Positions 29,350 to 38,423 of a DNA stretch of 64,000 nucleotides are shown one piece after another. Within the stretch, counting starts at the first letter, position 1. The number at the start of each line of letters is the position of its first letter. The notes below the pieces were generated by a model. The model did not search any database. It had not been told where the DNA came from and worked only from the letters and a program-made list of their open reading frames with translations. The stretch is from JABDIP01 sp965250245 (lineage in GTDB: Bacteria > Pseudomonadota > Alphaproteobacteria > DSM-16000 > Inquilinaceae): contig OZ252296.1 of NCBI GenBank assembly GCA_965250245.1, positions 3,038,001 to 3,102,000 on the forward strand. The letters run 5' to 3'. The position numbers were made by a program, and so were the translations under genes.

Positions 29350-30072
29350 ATGGGTTGGCATAAGATTTTCGAGACCCGCAGCCTGCTGCTGCTGGTCGGG
29401 ATCCTGGTCACGGTATCGATCGGCGGCATCGTCGAGATCGTGCCGCTCTACACCATCGAGAGCACCATCGAGGAGGTCGAGGGCGTCCGCCCCTACACCC
29501 CGCTGGAGCTTATGGGCCGCAACATCTACATCCGCGAGGGCTGCTACAACTGCCACAGCCAGATGATCCGGCCGTTCCGCGACGAGGTGGAGCGCTACGG
29601 CCACTACAGCCTGGCGGCGGAGAGTATGTACGACCACCCCTTCCAATGGGGGTCGAAGCGCACCGGGCCCGACCTGGCGCGGGTCGGCGGCAAGTATTCC
29701 AACGAGTGGCACGTGGCGCACCTGGTCAATCCCCAGGCGCTGGTGCAGGGCTCGATCATGCCGCAATACCCGTTCCTGGCGGAGCATGATCTCGAGGTCG
29801 ACGACATCGTCGCGCATCTGGAGACCCAGCGGGCGGTCCGGGTGCCCTACACCGACGATATGCTGGCCAACGCCGTTGCCGACCTGGCCGCCCAGGCGGA
29901 TCCGTTCGGCGACCATGGCAGCCTGCAGGACCGTTACCCGAAGGCCGCCGTCGGCGATTTCGACGGCGACCCGGATCGGCTCACCGAGATGGACGCGCTG
30001 ATCGCCTATCTCCAGATCCTCGGACGGATGGTCGATTTCGACGACTACCGCACCGAGGACCTGCTGCAGTAG
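29350..30072 (+). CDS. ccoO: cbb3-type cytochrome c oxidase subunit II, mono-heme (CcoO)
   Basis: A 240-residue membrane-anchored cytochrome c. One N-terminal TM helix ([20 protein letters not shown]) is followed by a single CYNCH heme site near residue 69. The distal methionine is expected in the [10 protein letters not shown] block. It passes electrons from CcoP to CcoN. The ATG lies 13 bp after the ccoN stop with a GGGGGATCGGG leader. Confidence 0.98.
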   Translation: MGWHKIFETRSLLLLVGILVTVSIGGIVEIVPLYTIESTIEEVEGVRPYTPLELMGRNIYIREGCYNCHSQMIRPFRDEVERYGHYSLAAESMYDHPFQWGSKRTGPDLARVGGKYSNEWHVAHLVNPQALVQGSIMPQYPFLAEHDLEVDDIVAHLETQRAVRVPYTDDMLANAVADLAAQADPFGDHGSLQDRYPKAAVGDFDGDPDRLTEMDALIAYLQILGRMVDFDDYRTEDLLQ

Positions 30073-30081
30073 GAGGCGGCG

Positions 30082-30237
30082 ATGGACCTGAACGCACTGG
30101 TCGAGTTCGGCCGCTCCCTGTGGGTGCTGTGGCTGATGGCGATCTTCATCGGCATCGTCGCCTGGGTGATGTGGCCCAAGCGCCGCAAGACGATGGAGGA
30201 GCACGGCCAGATACCGCTCAAGGACGAGGACAACTAG
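30082..30237 (+). CDS. ccoQ: cbb3-type oxidase small subunit CcoQ
   Basis: A 51-residue single-TM protein (MDLNALVEFGRSLWVLWLMA...) with a basic stretch after the helix (WPKRRKTMEEHG), as in CcoQ/FixQ, which stabilises the oxidase. An AGGAGG leader lies just before the ATG. It sits exactly between ccoO and ccoP and is too short for usual gene-length cut-offs. Confidence 0.93.
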   Translation: MDLNALVEFGRSLWVLWLMAIFIGIVAWVMWPKRRKTMEEHGQIPLKDEDN

Positions 30238-30240
30238 GCG

Positions 30241-31113
30241 ATGCCGACCAAGATCGAGAAGGACTCGCTCACCGGCACCGAGACGACCGGCCATGAATGG
30301 GACGGCATCAAGGAGCTGAACAACCCGCTGCCGCGCTGGTGGCTCTACGTGCTGTACGCCACCATCATCTGGTCGGTGGCCTATTGGTTCGTCTTCCCGG
30401 CCCTGCCGGGCATCAGCGGCTACACCAAGGGCCTGCTCGGCTACGATCAGCGCTCCGCGCTCGACGCGCAGCTCGCCCAGGCCTATGAGCGCCAGGGCGT
30501 GTTCCGTGATGCCGTCGCCAACGCGTCTCTCGCCGACATCCGCACCGATGCCGAGATCCTGCCCTTCGCCATCGCCGGCGGCCGCGCCGCCTTCGCGGAC
30601 AACTGCGCGCCGTGCCACGGGCTGGGCGGCGCCGGCCAGGCCGGCGGATACCCGTCGCTCGCCGACGACGCCTGGATCTGGGGCGGCACCCTGGATGACA
30701 TCCACACCACCCTGCAGGTCGGCATCCGCTCCGACCATCTCGACACCCGCTGGTCGGAAATGCCCGGCTTCGGCGAATTGGAGATCCTGTCGCCGGAGGA
30801 GATCGACGACGTCGCGGAATACGTGCTGAACCTGTCCGGGGCCGGGACCGATGCCGCCGCCGCCGCCCGCGGTGCGGAGACCTACGAGATCCAGTGCCTG
30901 GCCTGCCATGGCGAGGACGGCACCGGTCTCGCCGAGCTGGGCGCGCCCAATCTCGCCGACCAGATCTGGCTCTATGGCGGCGACAAGGACTCGGTCGTCG
31001 CCCAGATCGCCCGGCCGCAGCAGGGCGTGATGCCCGCCTGGTCGGGACGGCTGGACGAGTCGACGGTGAAGATGCTGGCGGTTTACGTGCACACGCTGGG
31101 CGGCGGGCAGTAG
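30241..31113 (+). CDS. ccoP: cbb3-type cytochrome c oxidase subunit III, di-heme (CcoP)
   Basis: A 290-residue protein with the CcoP N-terminal signature (GHEWDGIKELNNPLPRWWLY), one TM helix and two cytochrome c domains with heme sites CAPCH (about residue 122) and CLACH (about 220). Axial methionines are expected in WSEMPGFG and GVMPAWSGRL. It is the electron entry subunit of the oxidase. It begins 3 bp after ccoQ. Confidence 0.98.
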   Translation: MPTKIEKDSLTGTETTGHEWDGIKELNNPLPRWWLYVLYATIIWSVAYWFVFPALPGISGYTKGLLGYDQRSALDAQLAQAYERQGVFRDAVANASLADIRTDAEILPFAIAGGRAAFADNCAPCHGLGGAGQAGGYPSLADDAWIWGGTLDDIHTTLQVGIRSDHLDTRWSEMPGFGELEILSPEEIDDVAEYVLNLSGAGTDAAAAARGAETYEIQCLACHGEDGTGLAELGAPNLADQIWLYGGDKDSVVAQIARPQQGVMPAWSGRLDESTVKMLAVYVHTLGGGQ

Positions 31114-31131
31114 GATCGGAGACACCGCGCC

Positions 31132-32622
31132 ATGGCGCCGGATGACCGGGTGACGGGCATGACGGAACTGGTCGCCACCGAGGACGTGCTCTCGCGCAAG
31201 GAGCAGCGCGAGGCGCCGCTCTATGCCGGCCGCATCAAGGTGCATCCGAAATCCGTTTCGGGCCCGGTGCGGCGGGTGAAGTGGGCGGTGCTGATCGCCC
31301 TGCTCGGCCTCTACTACCTGGCGCCGTGGCTGCGCTGGGATCGTGGCCCCGGGGTGCCCGACCAGGCCTTCCTGGTCGATGTGGTCGGCCGCAAGCTCTA
31401 TTTCCTGTGGATCGAGATCTGGCCGCAGGAGCTCTACTACATGGCCGGGCTCCTGATGATGGCGGCCTTCGGCCTGTTCCTGGCGACCAGCATCGGCGGA
31501 AGGGTGTGGTGCGGCTTCACCTGCCCGCAGACCGTCTGGACCGACCTTTTCATGTGGATCGAGCGGCTGATCGAGGGCGACCGCAACGCCCGCATGCGGC
31601 TCGACAAGCAGCCGATGAGCGCCGCCAAATTCGGCAAGCGGCTGTCGAAGCACATGATCTGGCTGGTGATCTCGCTGCTGACCGGCGGCGCCTGGATCAT
31701 GTATTTCAACGACGCGCCGACCGTGGTCGTCGACTTCTTCACCGGCCAGGCCGGGACCGGCGTCTATTTCTTCACCGCGCTGTTCGCCGCCACCACCTAC
31801 CTGCTGGGCGGGCTCGCGCGCGAGCAGGTCTGCACCTACATGTGCCCCTGGCCGCGCTTCCAGGCCGCCCTGCTGGACGAGGACAGCCTGGTCGTCACCT
31901 ACCAGAAATGGCGTGGCGAGCCGCGGGGCAAGCACAAGAAGGGCGATAGCTGGGACAACCGCGGCGACTGCATCGACTGCAAGCAATGCGTCGCCGTCTG
32001 CCCCACCGGCATCGACATCCGCGACGGCATCCAGCTCGAGTGCATCGGCTGCGGCCTGTGCATCGACGCCTGCAACACCGTCATGGAGAAGGTGGAGCGC
32101 CCGCGCGGGCTGATCGACTTCGATACCGAGCGGCGGCAGATCGCGCTCAATGCCGGCCAACCGGCCGCCCCGCCGCGCATCATCCGCGCCCGCCTGTTCA
32201 TCTACCTGGCGCTGATCCTGGGTATCGGCGCCGCCGTGCTGGCCGGGCTCGCCGTCCGCTCGACCCTCGACATCACCGTGCTGCACGACCGCAACCCGCT
32301 CTTCGTCACCCTGTCGGACGGCAGCATCCGCAACGGCTACACCATCAAGATCCTGAACAAATCCCAGGACGACCGCAGCTTCACCCTGATGCTGGAGGCG
32401 CCGGACGGCGCCAGCCTGTCGGCCATTGGGCCGACCGCGGACGGCGAAGGCGGGCCGGTGACCTTCACCGTCCTGCCCGATACGGTGACCGGCCGCCAGG
32501 TCTTCGTGCAGATGCCGCGCGGCCTGCTGGACAGCGACGTCATGGACATCGCCTTCATCCTCACCGACATCGCAAACGGTGAATCGGTCCGCTATGTCAG
32601 TTCCTTCCGAGGGCCACGCTGA
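31132..32622 (+). CDS. ccoG: Cytochrome oxidase accessory protein CcoG (FixG), 4Fe-4S
   Basis: A 496-residue membrane protein with an N-terminal TM bundle and a polyferredoxin part carrying CIDCKQCVAVCP and CIGCGLCIDAC, two 4Fe-4S binding motifs. The TM region has WCGFTCPQTVWTDLFMWIER and CTYMCPWPRFQ. CcoG is a Cu(II)-reducing assembly factor for cbb3 oxidase. A start nine codons later (MTELVATEDV) is also possible. The end overlaps ccoH by 1 bp. Confidence 0.97.
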   Translation: MAPDDRVTGMTELVATEDVLSRKEQREAPLYAGRIKVHPKSVSGPVRRVKWAVLIALLGLYYLAPWLRWDRGPGVPDQAFLVDVVGRKLYFLWIEIWPQELYYMAGLLMMAAFGLFLATSIGGRVWCGFTCPQTVWTDLFMWIERLIEGDRNARMRLDKQPMSAAKFGKRLSKHMIWLVISLLTGGAWIMYFNDAPTVVVDFFTGQAGTGVYFFTALFAATTYLLGGLAREQVCTYMCPWPRFQAALLDEDSLVVTYQKWRGEPRGKHKKGDSWDNRGDCIDCKQCVAVCPTGIDIRDGIQLECIGCGLCIDACNTVMEKVERPRGLIDFDTERRQIALNAGQPAAPPRIIRARLFIYLALILGIGAAVLAGLAVRSTLDITVLHDRNPLFVTLSDGSIRNGYTIKILNKSQDDRSFTLMLEAPDGASLSAIGPTADGEGGPVTFTVLPDTVTGRQVFVQMPRGLLDSDVMDIAFILTDIANGESVRYVSSFRGPR

Positions 32623-33110
32623 TGACGACCCAACGCCTGAAACAGCCGAGATCTTGGATTCCCTACTCGTTCTTCGGATTCTTCGCGGTCATTTTCATCG
32701 CAAACGGCATCATGCTGTACTTCGCGCTGGGAACCTGGACCGGGCTGACCACCGAGAACTCGTACCAGGAGGGGCTGGCCTACAACGAGCGGCTGGCCGA
32801 ACGCGATCGGCAGGCGGCCATGGGCTGGCAGGTGTCGTTCGAGGCGGTGCCGGACCGGCCGGGCCACGCGGTGTTCGACCTGGAGGTCGCCGATGGGCGC
32901 GGAGTCCCGGTCACCGCCGCCAGCGTCGCCGTCACCATCACGCGCCCGACCCATGAAGGCCACGACTTCACTGCCTCCCTGTCCCACCAGGGCGGTGGCC
33001 GGTATGCCGGCGAGGCGGATCTGCCGCTGCCCGGCCAGTGGCAGGTCGACCTGCTGATCGACGAGCCGCGCGGCCCCTACCGGCTGAGCGAGCGCCTGGT
33101 CAGCCGATGA
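32622..33110 (+). CDS. ccoH: cbb3 oxidase assembly protein CcoH (FixH)
   Basis: A 162-residue FixH-family protein with one N-terminal TM helix (IPYSFFGFFAVIFIANGIMLY), the conserved TENSYQEGLAYNERLAE after it, and a periplasmic beta domain with TRPTHEGHDF. It helps assemble the oxidase. The stop overlaps the start of ccoI (ATGA). Confidence 0.95.
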   Translation: MTTQRLKQPRSWIPYSFFGFFAVIFIANGIMLYFALGTWTGLTTENSYQEGLAYNERLAERDRQAAMGWQVSFEAVPDRPGHAVFDLEVADGRGVPVTAASVAVTITRPTHEGHDFTASLSHQGGGRYAGEADLPLPGQWQVDLLIDEPRGPYRLSERLVSR

Positions 33111-35347
33111 GCACCGGCGCTCCGTCCGTCGACTACGTCGCCTATGTGCGACCGGACGGCGACGGCCGGTCGCGCCTGCACCTGCTGGTCGAGGGCCTGA
33201 AGTGCGGTGGCTGCGTCGCCAGGATCGAGCGGGCGCTGGCCCGCCAGCCGGACGTCGCCGAGGCCCGGGTCAATCTCAGCACCCGCCGCCTGACCCTGGC
33301 CTGGACAGGCCACGCCGACCGCGCCGGACCGCTGGCGGCGATCGTCGCCGATCTCGGTTTCCCCGTCGTGCCCTTCGACCCGGAACGGCTCGGCGCCGGC
33401 GACACCGCGGAATCCCGCGTCCTGTTGCGCTCCATGGCCGTCGCCGGTTTCGCCGCCGGCAATGTGATGCTGCTGTCGGTGTCGGTCTGGGCCGGGCATT
33501 TCCAGGACATGGGGCCGGCGACTCGGGACCTGCTGCACTGGTTTTCCGCCCTCATCGCCCTGCCGGCGATCGCCTATGCCGGCCAGCCCTTCTTCCGATC
33601 GGCCCTCGCGGCGCTGCGGTCCGGCCATACCAACATGGATGTGCCGATCTCCCTTGCCGTGCTGCTGGCCGCCGGCATGAGCCTCCACGAGACCCTGCGC
33701 GGTGCCGACCACGCCTATTTCGACAGCGCCGTCACGCTGCTGTTCTTCCTGCTGATCGGCCGCTATCTCGATCGCCGGGCCCGCGGCAAGGCGCGCTCCG
33801 CCGCCGAGCGCCTGCTGGCCCTGCAATCCGGCGCCGTGACCGTCCTGGACGACGCGGGCCGGCAATCCAGCCTGCCACCGGAGCAGGTGCGGCCCGGCAT
33901 GACCGTGCTGGTTGCCGCCGGCAGCCGCATTCCGGTCGACGGCAGCGTGTCCGACGGCCGCTCCGATGTCGATGCCAGCGCCATCAGCGGTGAGGCTGTG
34001 CCGGTGGCCATCGCGCCCGGCGACCGGGTCTTCGCCGGCACCGTCAACCAGTCCGCCCCGGTAAAGCTGACCGTGACCGCCGTCGGCGAGGGCACGCTGC
34101 TGGCGGAGATCGTGCGGCTGATGGAGCTGGCCGAGCAGCGCCGCGGCCGCTTCGTCGCGCTCGCCGACCGGGTCGCACGCCTCTACGCGCCGGTGGTGCA
34201 CACGCTCGCCGCCGCCACCTTCCTCGGCTGGGTGCTGTTCGGCACCATCGGCTGGCAGACCGCCCTGCTTTATGCCGTCGCGGTGCTGATCGTGACCTGC
34301 CCCTGCGCCCTGGGCCTCGCCGTGCCAGCGGTCCAGGTGATCGCCAGCGGCCGGCTGATGCGCCGCGGAACGCTCCTCAAATCGGCGACGGCGCTGGAGC
34401 GGCTCGCTGCTGTCGACACGATCGTCTTCGACAAGACGGGCACCTTGACCACCGGCCAGCTCGACATGGACGCGGATGCATTCTGCGATCGGGAGTCCCT
34501 GGAGGTCGCCGCCGGCCTGGCCGGCGCCAGCAACCATCCCCTCGCCCGCGCCCTGGTGCGCGCGGTACCGGGGGTGCCGGTGCCGGACGGCGTCGCGGAG
34601 CATCCCGGTCGCGGCCTGTCCTGGTCCGGCCCGGAGGGCGAGGTCCGGCTGGGCAGCCGGCGCTGGTGCGGGGTCGAGGAGACGATGGGCGCAGAGGGCC
34701 CGGAACTCTGGCTCGCCCGACCGGGACGGCCGGCGGCCCGCTTCGGATTTGCCGACCGGCTGCGCCCCGATGCCGCCCGCGTGGTGGGTGCGCTCGCCGC
34801 GCAGGGCTATCACGTCGAGCTGTTGTCCGGCGATCGCATGCCGGCGGTCGCCCGGGTCGCCGAGACCCTTGGCATCACCCGCTGGTCCGCCGAGCAGGAC
34901 CCGGCGGCGAAGCAGGCGCGGCTGGCGGCCCTCGCGGAGGATGGGCGCACCGTGCTGATGGTCGGCGACGGGCTGAACGACGCGCCGGCGCTGGCTGCCG
35001 CCTCGGTCTCCGCCTCGCCCGCCACCGCCTCCGACATCGCACAGACCGCCGCCGACGCGGTGTTCCAGGGCAACCGCCTCGCACCGGTCACCGAGCTGCT
35101 GACCGTTGCCCGCCGCGCCGACCGGCTGGTGAAGCAGAACATCGCCCTGTCCTTCGGCTACAACGTCATCGCCGTGCCGATCGCCGTCGCCGGTCTGGTG
35201 ACGCCGCTGGTCGCCGCCATCTGCATGTCGGCCTCGTCGATCGCGGTGGTGCTGAACGCCCTGCGGCTGGCCGGAAATCGTCGCCCGGACCGGCGGCCGG
35301 TTCCGCGAGCCGCGCCGTCGGCGCGCCCGGCCCTGTCGGAGGGATAG
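33107..35347 (+). CDS. ccoI: Copper-transporting P-type ATPase CcoI (FixI)
   Basis: A 746-residue P1B-type ATPase with an N-terminal metal-binding domain (GLKCGGCVARIE). The CPC ion site is in TCPCALGLAVP, the phosphorylation site is DKTGTLTTG, and the hinge is VGDGLNDAPAL. It supplies copper for the CuB centre of CcoN. I take the ATG at 33107, which overlaps the ccoH stop; a start 23 codons upstream lies inside ccoH. It is the only P-type ATPase in the window. Confidence 0.97.
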   Translation: MSTGAPSVDYVAYVRPDGDGRSRLHLLVEGLKCGGCVARIERALARQPDVAEARVNLSTRRLTLAWTGHADRAGPLAAIVADLGFPVVPFDPERLGAGDTAESRVLLRSMAVAGFAAGNVMLLSVSVWAGHFQDMGPATRDLLHWFSALIALPAIAYAGQPFFRSALAALRSGHTNMDVPISLAVLLAAGMSLHETLRGADHAYFDSAVTLLFFLLIGRYLDRRARGKARSAAERLLALQSGAVTVLDDAGRQSSLPPEQVRPGMTVLVAAGSRIPVDGSVSDGRSDVDASAISGEAVPVAIAPGDRVFAGTVNQSAPVKLTVTAVGEGTLLAEIVRLMELAEQRRGRFVALADRVARLYAPVVHTLAAATFLGWVLFGTIGWQTALLYAVAVLIVTCPCALGLAVPAVQVIASGRLMRRGTLLKSATALERLAAVDTIVFDKTGTLTTGQLDMDADAFCDRESLEVAAGLAGASNHPLARALVRAVPGVPVPDGVAEHPGRGLSWSGPEGEVRLGSRRWCGVEETMGAEGPELWLARPGRPAARFGFADRLRPDAARVVGALAAQGYHVELLSGDRMPAVARVAETLGITRWSAEQDPAAKQARLAALAEDGRTVLMVGDGLNDAPALAAASVSASPATASDIAQTAADAVFQGNRLAPVTELLTVARRADRLVKQNIALSFGYNVIAVPIAVAGLVTPLVAAICMSASSIAVVLNALRLAGNRRPDRRPVPRAAPSARPALSEG

Positions 35348-35350
35348 GGA

Positions 35351-35512
35351 ATGAGCGGCCTGCTCTACCTGATCCCGGTCGCGCTGTTCCTCGGCCTGCT
35401 CGGCCTCGGCGCCTTCATCTGGTCGCTGAAAAGCGGCCAGTACGACGACCTCGACGGCGCCGCCGAGCGCATCCTGTATGACGAGGACGACCGCACTCCC
35501 GGCGATCGCTGA
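35351..35512 (+). CDS. ccoS: cbb3 oxidase maturation protein CcoS
   Basis: A 53-residue single-TM protein (MSGLLYLIPVALFLGLLGLG...) with the CcoS hallmark FIWSLKSGQYDDLDGAAERIL directly after the helix. CcoS is needed for cofactor insertion into cbb3 oxidase. The ATG follows the ccoI stop by 3 bp with a GGGA leader. It closes the cco operon and is convergent with a PAS-like gene. Confidence 0.93.
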   Translation: MSGLLYLIPVALFLGLLGLGAFIWSLKSGQYDDLDGAAERILYDEDDRTPGDR

Positions 35513-35539
35513 AGGGCATCCGCCCGGAAACGGTGATCG

Positions 35540-36625
35540 TTACGCCCGGTAGACGTGGCAGAGGACGTGGTCGATGCGGGCCTGCTCGTCGCTGAGCGGC
35601 AGCAGGATGATCTGGTAGCGGACCAGCCCCTCATTGGTCGGGAACCGGTCGGATTCCTGCATCGGCTTGCCCGAGGCCGCGGCCGCCTTGCCCAGGGACA
35701 GGATCCACTCGGTCAGCATCGGGGTGTACTCGACACGGTTGGCGCCGCTGGTCGACGGGGTGGCGTTCTGGTCGGCGATCCGGGTCACCTTGGAGATGGT
35801 GACGTCGCCGCGGCCATCCTGCGGTCCGCATGTCAGGACCATGCTGTTGGGCCAATACTCGGCGATCGTCGACGGCTCGAAATTGGCCCAGGACGGGTAT
35901 TTGCGGCCGTTGGTCAGGGACATCCAGTACTTCAGCAGGCCCTGCGGCATGCGGCTGAAGGCTTCCTGCGGCGGTGCGGGCTTTGCCGGCGGCGGCTCGG
36001 GCGCCGCCTGGGGCGCCGGCTGCGGTGCGGCGGCGGCCGGTGGCGGCGGCGGAGCCTGCGGCGCGGCCTGGGGCGGCGCCGGCTGCACCGGGGGCGGCGG
36101 CGGGGCCGGTTCAGGCGGCAGCGGTTCGGCAGCGATCGGCGCGGCGGCCATTGGCGGCGGCGGCGGGGCGTCGCCTCCGAGGCCGCCGGAAAGGCCGGCG
36201 CTGATCCGGTCCATCATGCTCAGCAGTTCCTGCTGGGTCTCGGCATGGGCCATGTCGCTGGCGTCGCGGCTGGCGGCGACCTCGCGGGTCGCGGCCTGCA
36301 ACTGTTCTGTCGGGCGCGGGCGCTCCGGTGGCGCCGGCGGCATGGTTTCGCCGGAATCGAGATCGCGGACGGCGCGCAGCGGCGGCTGGTTGGGCTGCGG
36401 CTGCGACGGCGGAGGTGCCGGCGCGGCGGCCGGCTGGGCGGACAGATCGGCCTCGCCCGGCAGCTTGATCCGGGCCAGTTGGTCGGTGATGTCGCCGGCT
36501 TTCTGATTGGGCGCGGCCGAAAGTCCGGACCGCTGCTGTGCGACCTTGAGATCCGTCAGGCTTGCCGCCGCCGGTTCGTTGTCGACCTCGAGGTCGTCTT
36601 TGCGGTCTTCAGGCTCAGTGGTCAT
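35540..36625 (-). CDS. Pro/Ala-rich protein with C-terminal PAS_5-like domain
   Basis: A 361-residue protein. The N-terminal 215 residues are disordered, with Pro/Ala runs and a short helix (AETQQELLSMMDRISAGL). The C-terminal domain (about 222-361) matches the PAS_5-like pattern: LLKYWMSLTNGRKYPSW at the start and RYQIILLPLSDEQARIDHVLCHVYR at the end. Such domains are common in Rhodospirillales and mostly uncharacterised. It is the last gene after parA and a ribbon-helix-helix gene, suggesting it is cargo or an adaptor positioned by the ParA-like ATPase. This is inference. Confidence 0.75.
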   Translation of the reverse strand: MTTEPEDRKDDLEVDNEPAAASLTDLKVAQQRSGLSAAPNQKAGDITDQLARIKLPGEADLSAQPAAAPAPPPSQPQPNQPPLRAVRDLDSGETMPPAPPERPRPTEQLQAATREVAASRDASDMAHAETQQELLSMMDRISAGLSGGLGGDAPPPPPMAAAPIAAEPLPPEPAPPPPPVQPAPPQAAPQAPPPPPAAAAPQPAPQAAPEPPPAKPAPPQEAFSRMPQGLLKYWMSLTNGRKYPSWANFEPSTIAEYWPNSMVLTCGPQDGRGDVTISKVTRIADQNATPSTSGANRVEYTPMLTEWILSLGKAAAASGKPMQESDRFPTNEGLVRYQIILLPLSDEQARIDHVLCHVYRA

Positions 36626-36695
36626 CGGCTCGATCGCCTCCGAAGGGTCTCGGCGCCCCGTGCGGCGTGGGGTCGCCAGGGCGGGGCCGGATTGC

Positions 36696-37022
36696 TCATT
36701 CCGCCTCGCCCGAGTGCGGCGGCTTGCTGTCCTCGGACTCCGCCGCGATCTCGGCGAGATACCGGGTCAGCGCCTCGGTGATCAGCTCCTCGCAGCTCCG
36801 GCCCGAGCGCGCGGACGCCATGCGCAGCTCGAAATGATCGGCCGGATCCAGATGGAGCGGGAACTCGACGCGTCCGCCATTCGACATGGCGTTGGCCGGC
36901 CCGTTGGCCTCCGGCTCGACCGGCTCGCTCGCCGGCTGCGGCGATTGCTCGGCCGGCGCGGCGGCGCCCTTCTGCGCCAGCAGTTCGCTTGTCAGGGCGG
37001 CGGCCTTGGATTTCTGGGCCAT
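36696..37022 (-). CDS. Ribbon-helix-helix-like partner of the ParA ATPase
   Basis: A 108-residue protein. The C-terminal half (VEFPLHLDPADHFELRMASARSGRSCEELITEALTRYLAEIA) has the strand-helix-helix pattern of a ribbon-helix-helix DNA-binding domain. The N-terminus (MAQKSKAAALTSELLAQKG) is basic and could stimulate the ATPase like a ParB/ParG arginine finger. The start codon shares one base with the parA stop (TGATG), so the two are coupled. It may autoregulate the operon or bind the nucleoid for ParA. Confidence 0.7.
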   Translation of the reverse strand: MAQKSKAAALTSELLAQKGAAAPAEQSPQPASEPVEPEANGPANAMSNGGRVEFPLHLDPADHFELRMASARSGRSCEELITEALTRYLAEIAAESEDSKPPHSGEAE

Positions 37023-37726
37023 CACGCGATCTCCTGCCGACCGGCGTCCGGCGGCGCCTGCAACGGCTGCGCGGATGTCGATGGCTGGCCTGAGGTGCGG
37101 CCCTGGACCCGCGCCAGGCGGCCATGCAGGTAATCCCACAGCAGCGTGATCTCTTCCGCCGAGCTGCTCTCCGGATCGAGCTCCATCACCGTGCGCCCGT
37201 CGATCATGCTGGAGGCGAAATCGGTGCGCTGGTGGATGATCGCCGGGGCCAGCGTGCCGTGCTGGGAGAGGGCGAAGACCGCTTCCGACGTGATGCGCGC
37301 CCGCGCCGAGGCGCCATTGATGGCGAACACCATCGGACGGCCGATGCGCTCGACGATCTCTATAGTGGCGCTGGCGGCGCGCAGGTCGTGCGGGCTCGGC
37401 CGGGCCGGAATGACCACCAGGTCGGAGACTTTGATTACGTCCTCGATGGTGCGGGTGATCGCCGGCGGCGTGTCGATGACCAGAAGGCGGATGCCGAACG
37501 CCACCATGCGCTTGATGTCTTCGGTCAGCCGCTCGACCTTGGTGCGCACGAAGACCGGCGTGTCCGAATCGCGCGCGTTCCACCAATGGGAGAGGCTGGC
37601 CTGCGGATCGGCGTCCACCAGCGCGACCGGACCGGCGCCGGCCAGCTCCGCGGCCACGGCCAGATGCGCCGCCAGAGTTGTCTTGCCGGGGCCGCCCTTC
37701 TGGGACGCCACTGCCAACACGTGCAT
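37022..37726 (-). CDS. ParA/MinD-type partition ATPase
   Basis: A 234-residue P-loop ATPase with the deviant Walker A KGGPGKTT (residues 10-17), Walker A' region LVDADPQASL, and Walker B VIDTPPAITRT. The length fits small orphan ParA proteins that position protein complexes or chemotaxis clusters rather than chromosomes. The ATG at 37726 (MHVLAVASQKGG) is at the correct distance from the P-loop. There is no parB or parS nearby, so chromosome partition is unlikely. It leads a three-gene minus-strand operon. Confidence 0.88.
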   Translation of the reverse strand: MHVLAVASQKGGPGKTTLAAHLAVAAELAGAGPVALVDADPQASLSHWWNARDSDTPVFVRTKVERLTEDIKRMVAFGIRLLVIDTPPAITRTIEDVIKVSDLVVIPARPSPHDLRAASATIEIVERIGRPMVFAINGASARARITSEAVFALSQHGTLAPAIIHQRTDFASSMIDGRTVMELDPESSSAEEITLLWDYLHGRLARVQGRTSGQPSTSAQPLQAPPDAGRQEIA

Positions 37727-38423
37727 CGATCCACTCACTCCTTGGGAACCCGCGTGCAGGCAGATGTCATGTTGGTCGGCAACGCCCGGCCGGCGCCCCG
37801 CCCTGACCCGCAAATTGATTGTCCCATTACTTCGATCCTGAAGACCGGAACCTTGGTCGAGGCTATGGGGATTTCGTTAAGCCGCAGTTAAGTCAAAACC
37901 GTAGTCAATCCCGGCAATGTGGGCGCCAGAGCCAGCCGGGCCGCCGCGATACGGACCTGGCCGCCCTGCGGCAATGAAGCAACTGCCAGGTACCCAGTCC
38001 TCGCCCAACACCGCATCACTTGTTCAGCAAAATCAGCGAATTCGACTTTCGCGCCATTAAATATTGATCAATGCAATTATGAAATATTAGTCGAATATCT
38101 GAAGAGTCATTTACCAATTAGCACTTTATTAGCCGATCTATTATTCTATTCTAGAAAGATTCTTATCTGCGATCGTAAAAATCTAACCTCATTCTTACTT
38201 AGCATTTTTTACAAAGCCTTCATCATCACGGAATACAAGGGAACCGCGAGAAACTGCGGACTGCATCGATTAAACGTCGCCGCGTGTCGCGATCCAGCAG
38301 GGATTGGGCGTTGAAGCGGCCGAGTTTCGCCCATGCCTACTTTCAGCCCGCTGGAAGTCGCCGAATGGTCGATTCTCCCCAGTTTCTACGCCCATTCAGT
38401 GTATTCGCAGTGAGGAGAAGAAG
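37727..38423. other. Long intergenic region with AT-rich islet
   Basis: About 700 bp between divergent parA and the acyltransferase gene. From about 38000 to 38270 the base composition drops sharply to AT-rich DNA with many TTA/ATT steps. Reading frames here (for example on plus, 37919-38314) are not convincing. It probably holds both promoters and may be an old insertion or a nucleoid-protein-binding segment. Confidence 0.5.

Noticed and set aside
29299..32286. A 995-residue open frame on the minus strand
   Set aside because: It lies fully antisense to ccoO, ccoQ, ccoP and ccoG, is His/Gln/Arg-rich as expected from reverse reading of GC-rich codons, and has no recognisable domain.
37919..38314. 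A 131-residue plus-strand frame in the AT-rich islet
   Set aside because: Its first part is GC-rich Arg/Ala noise and its second part is hydrophobic without a domain. No Shine-Dalgarno or homology is apparent.
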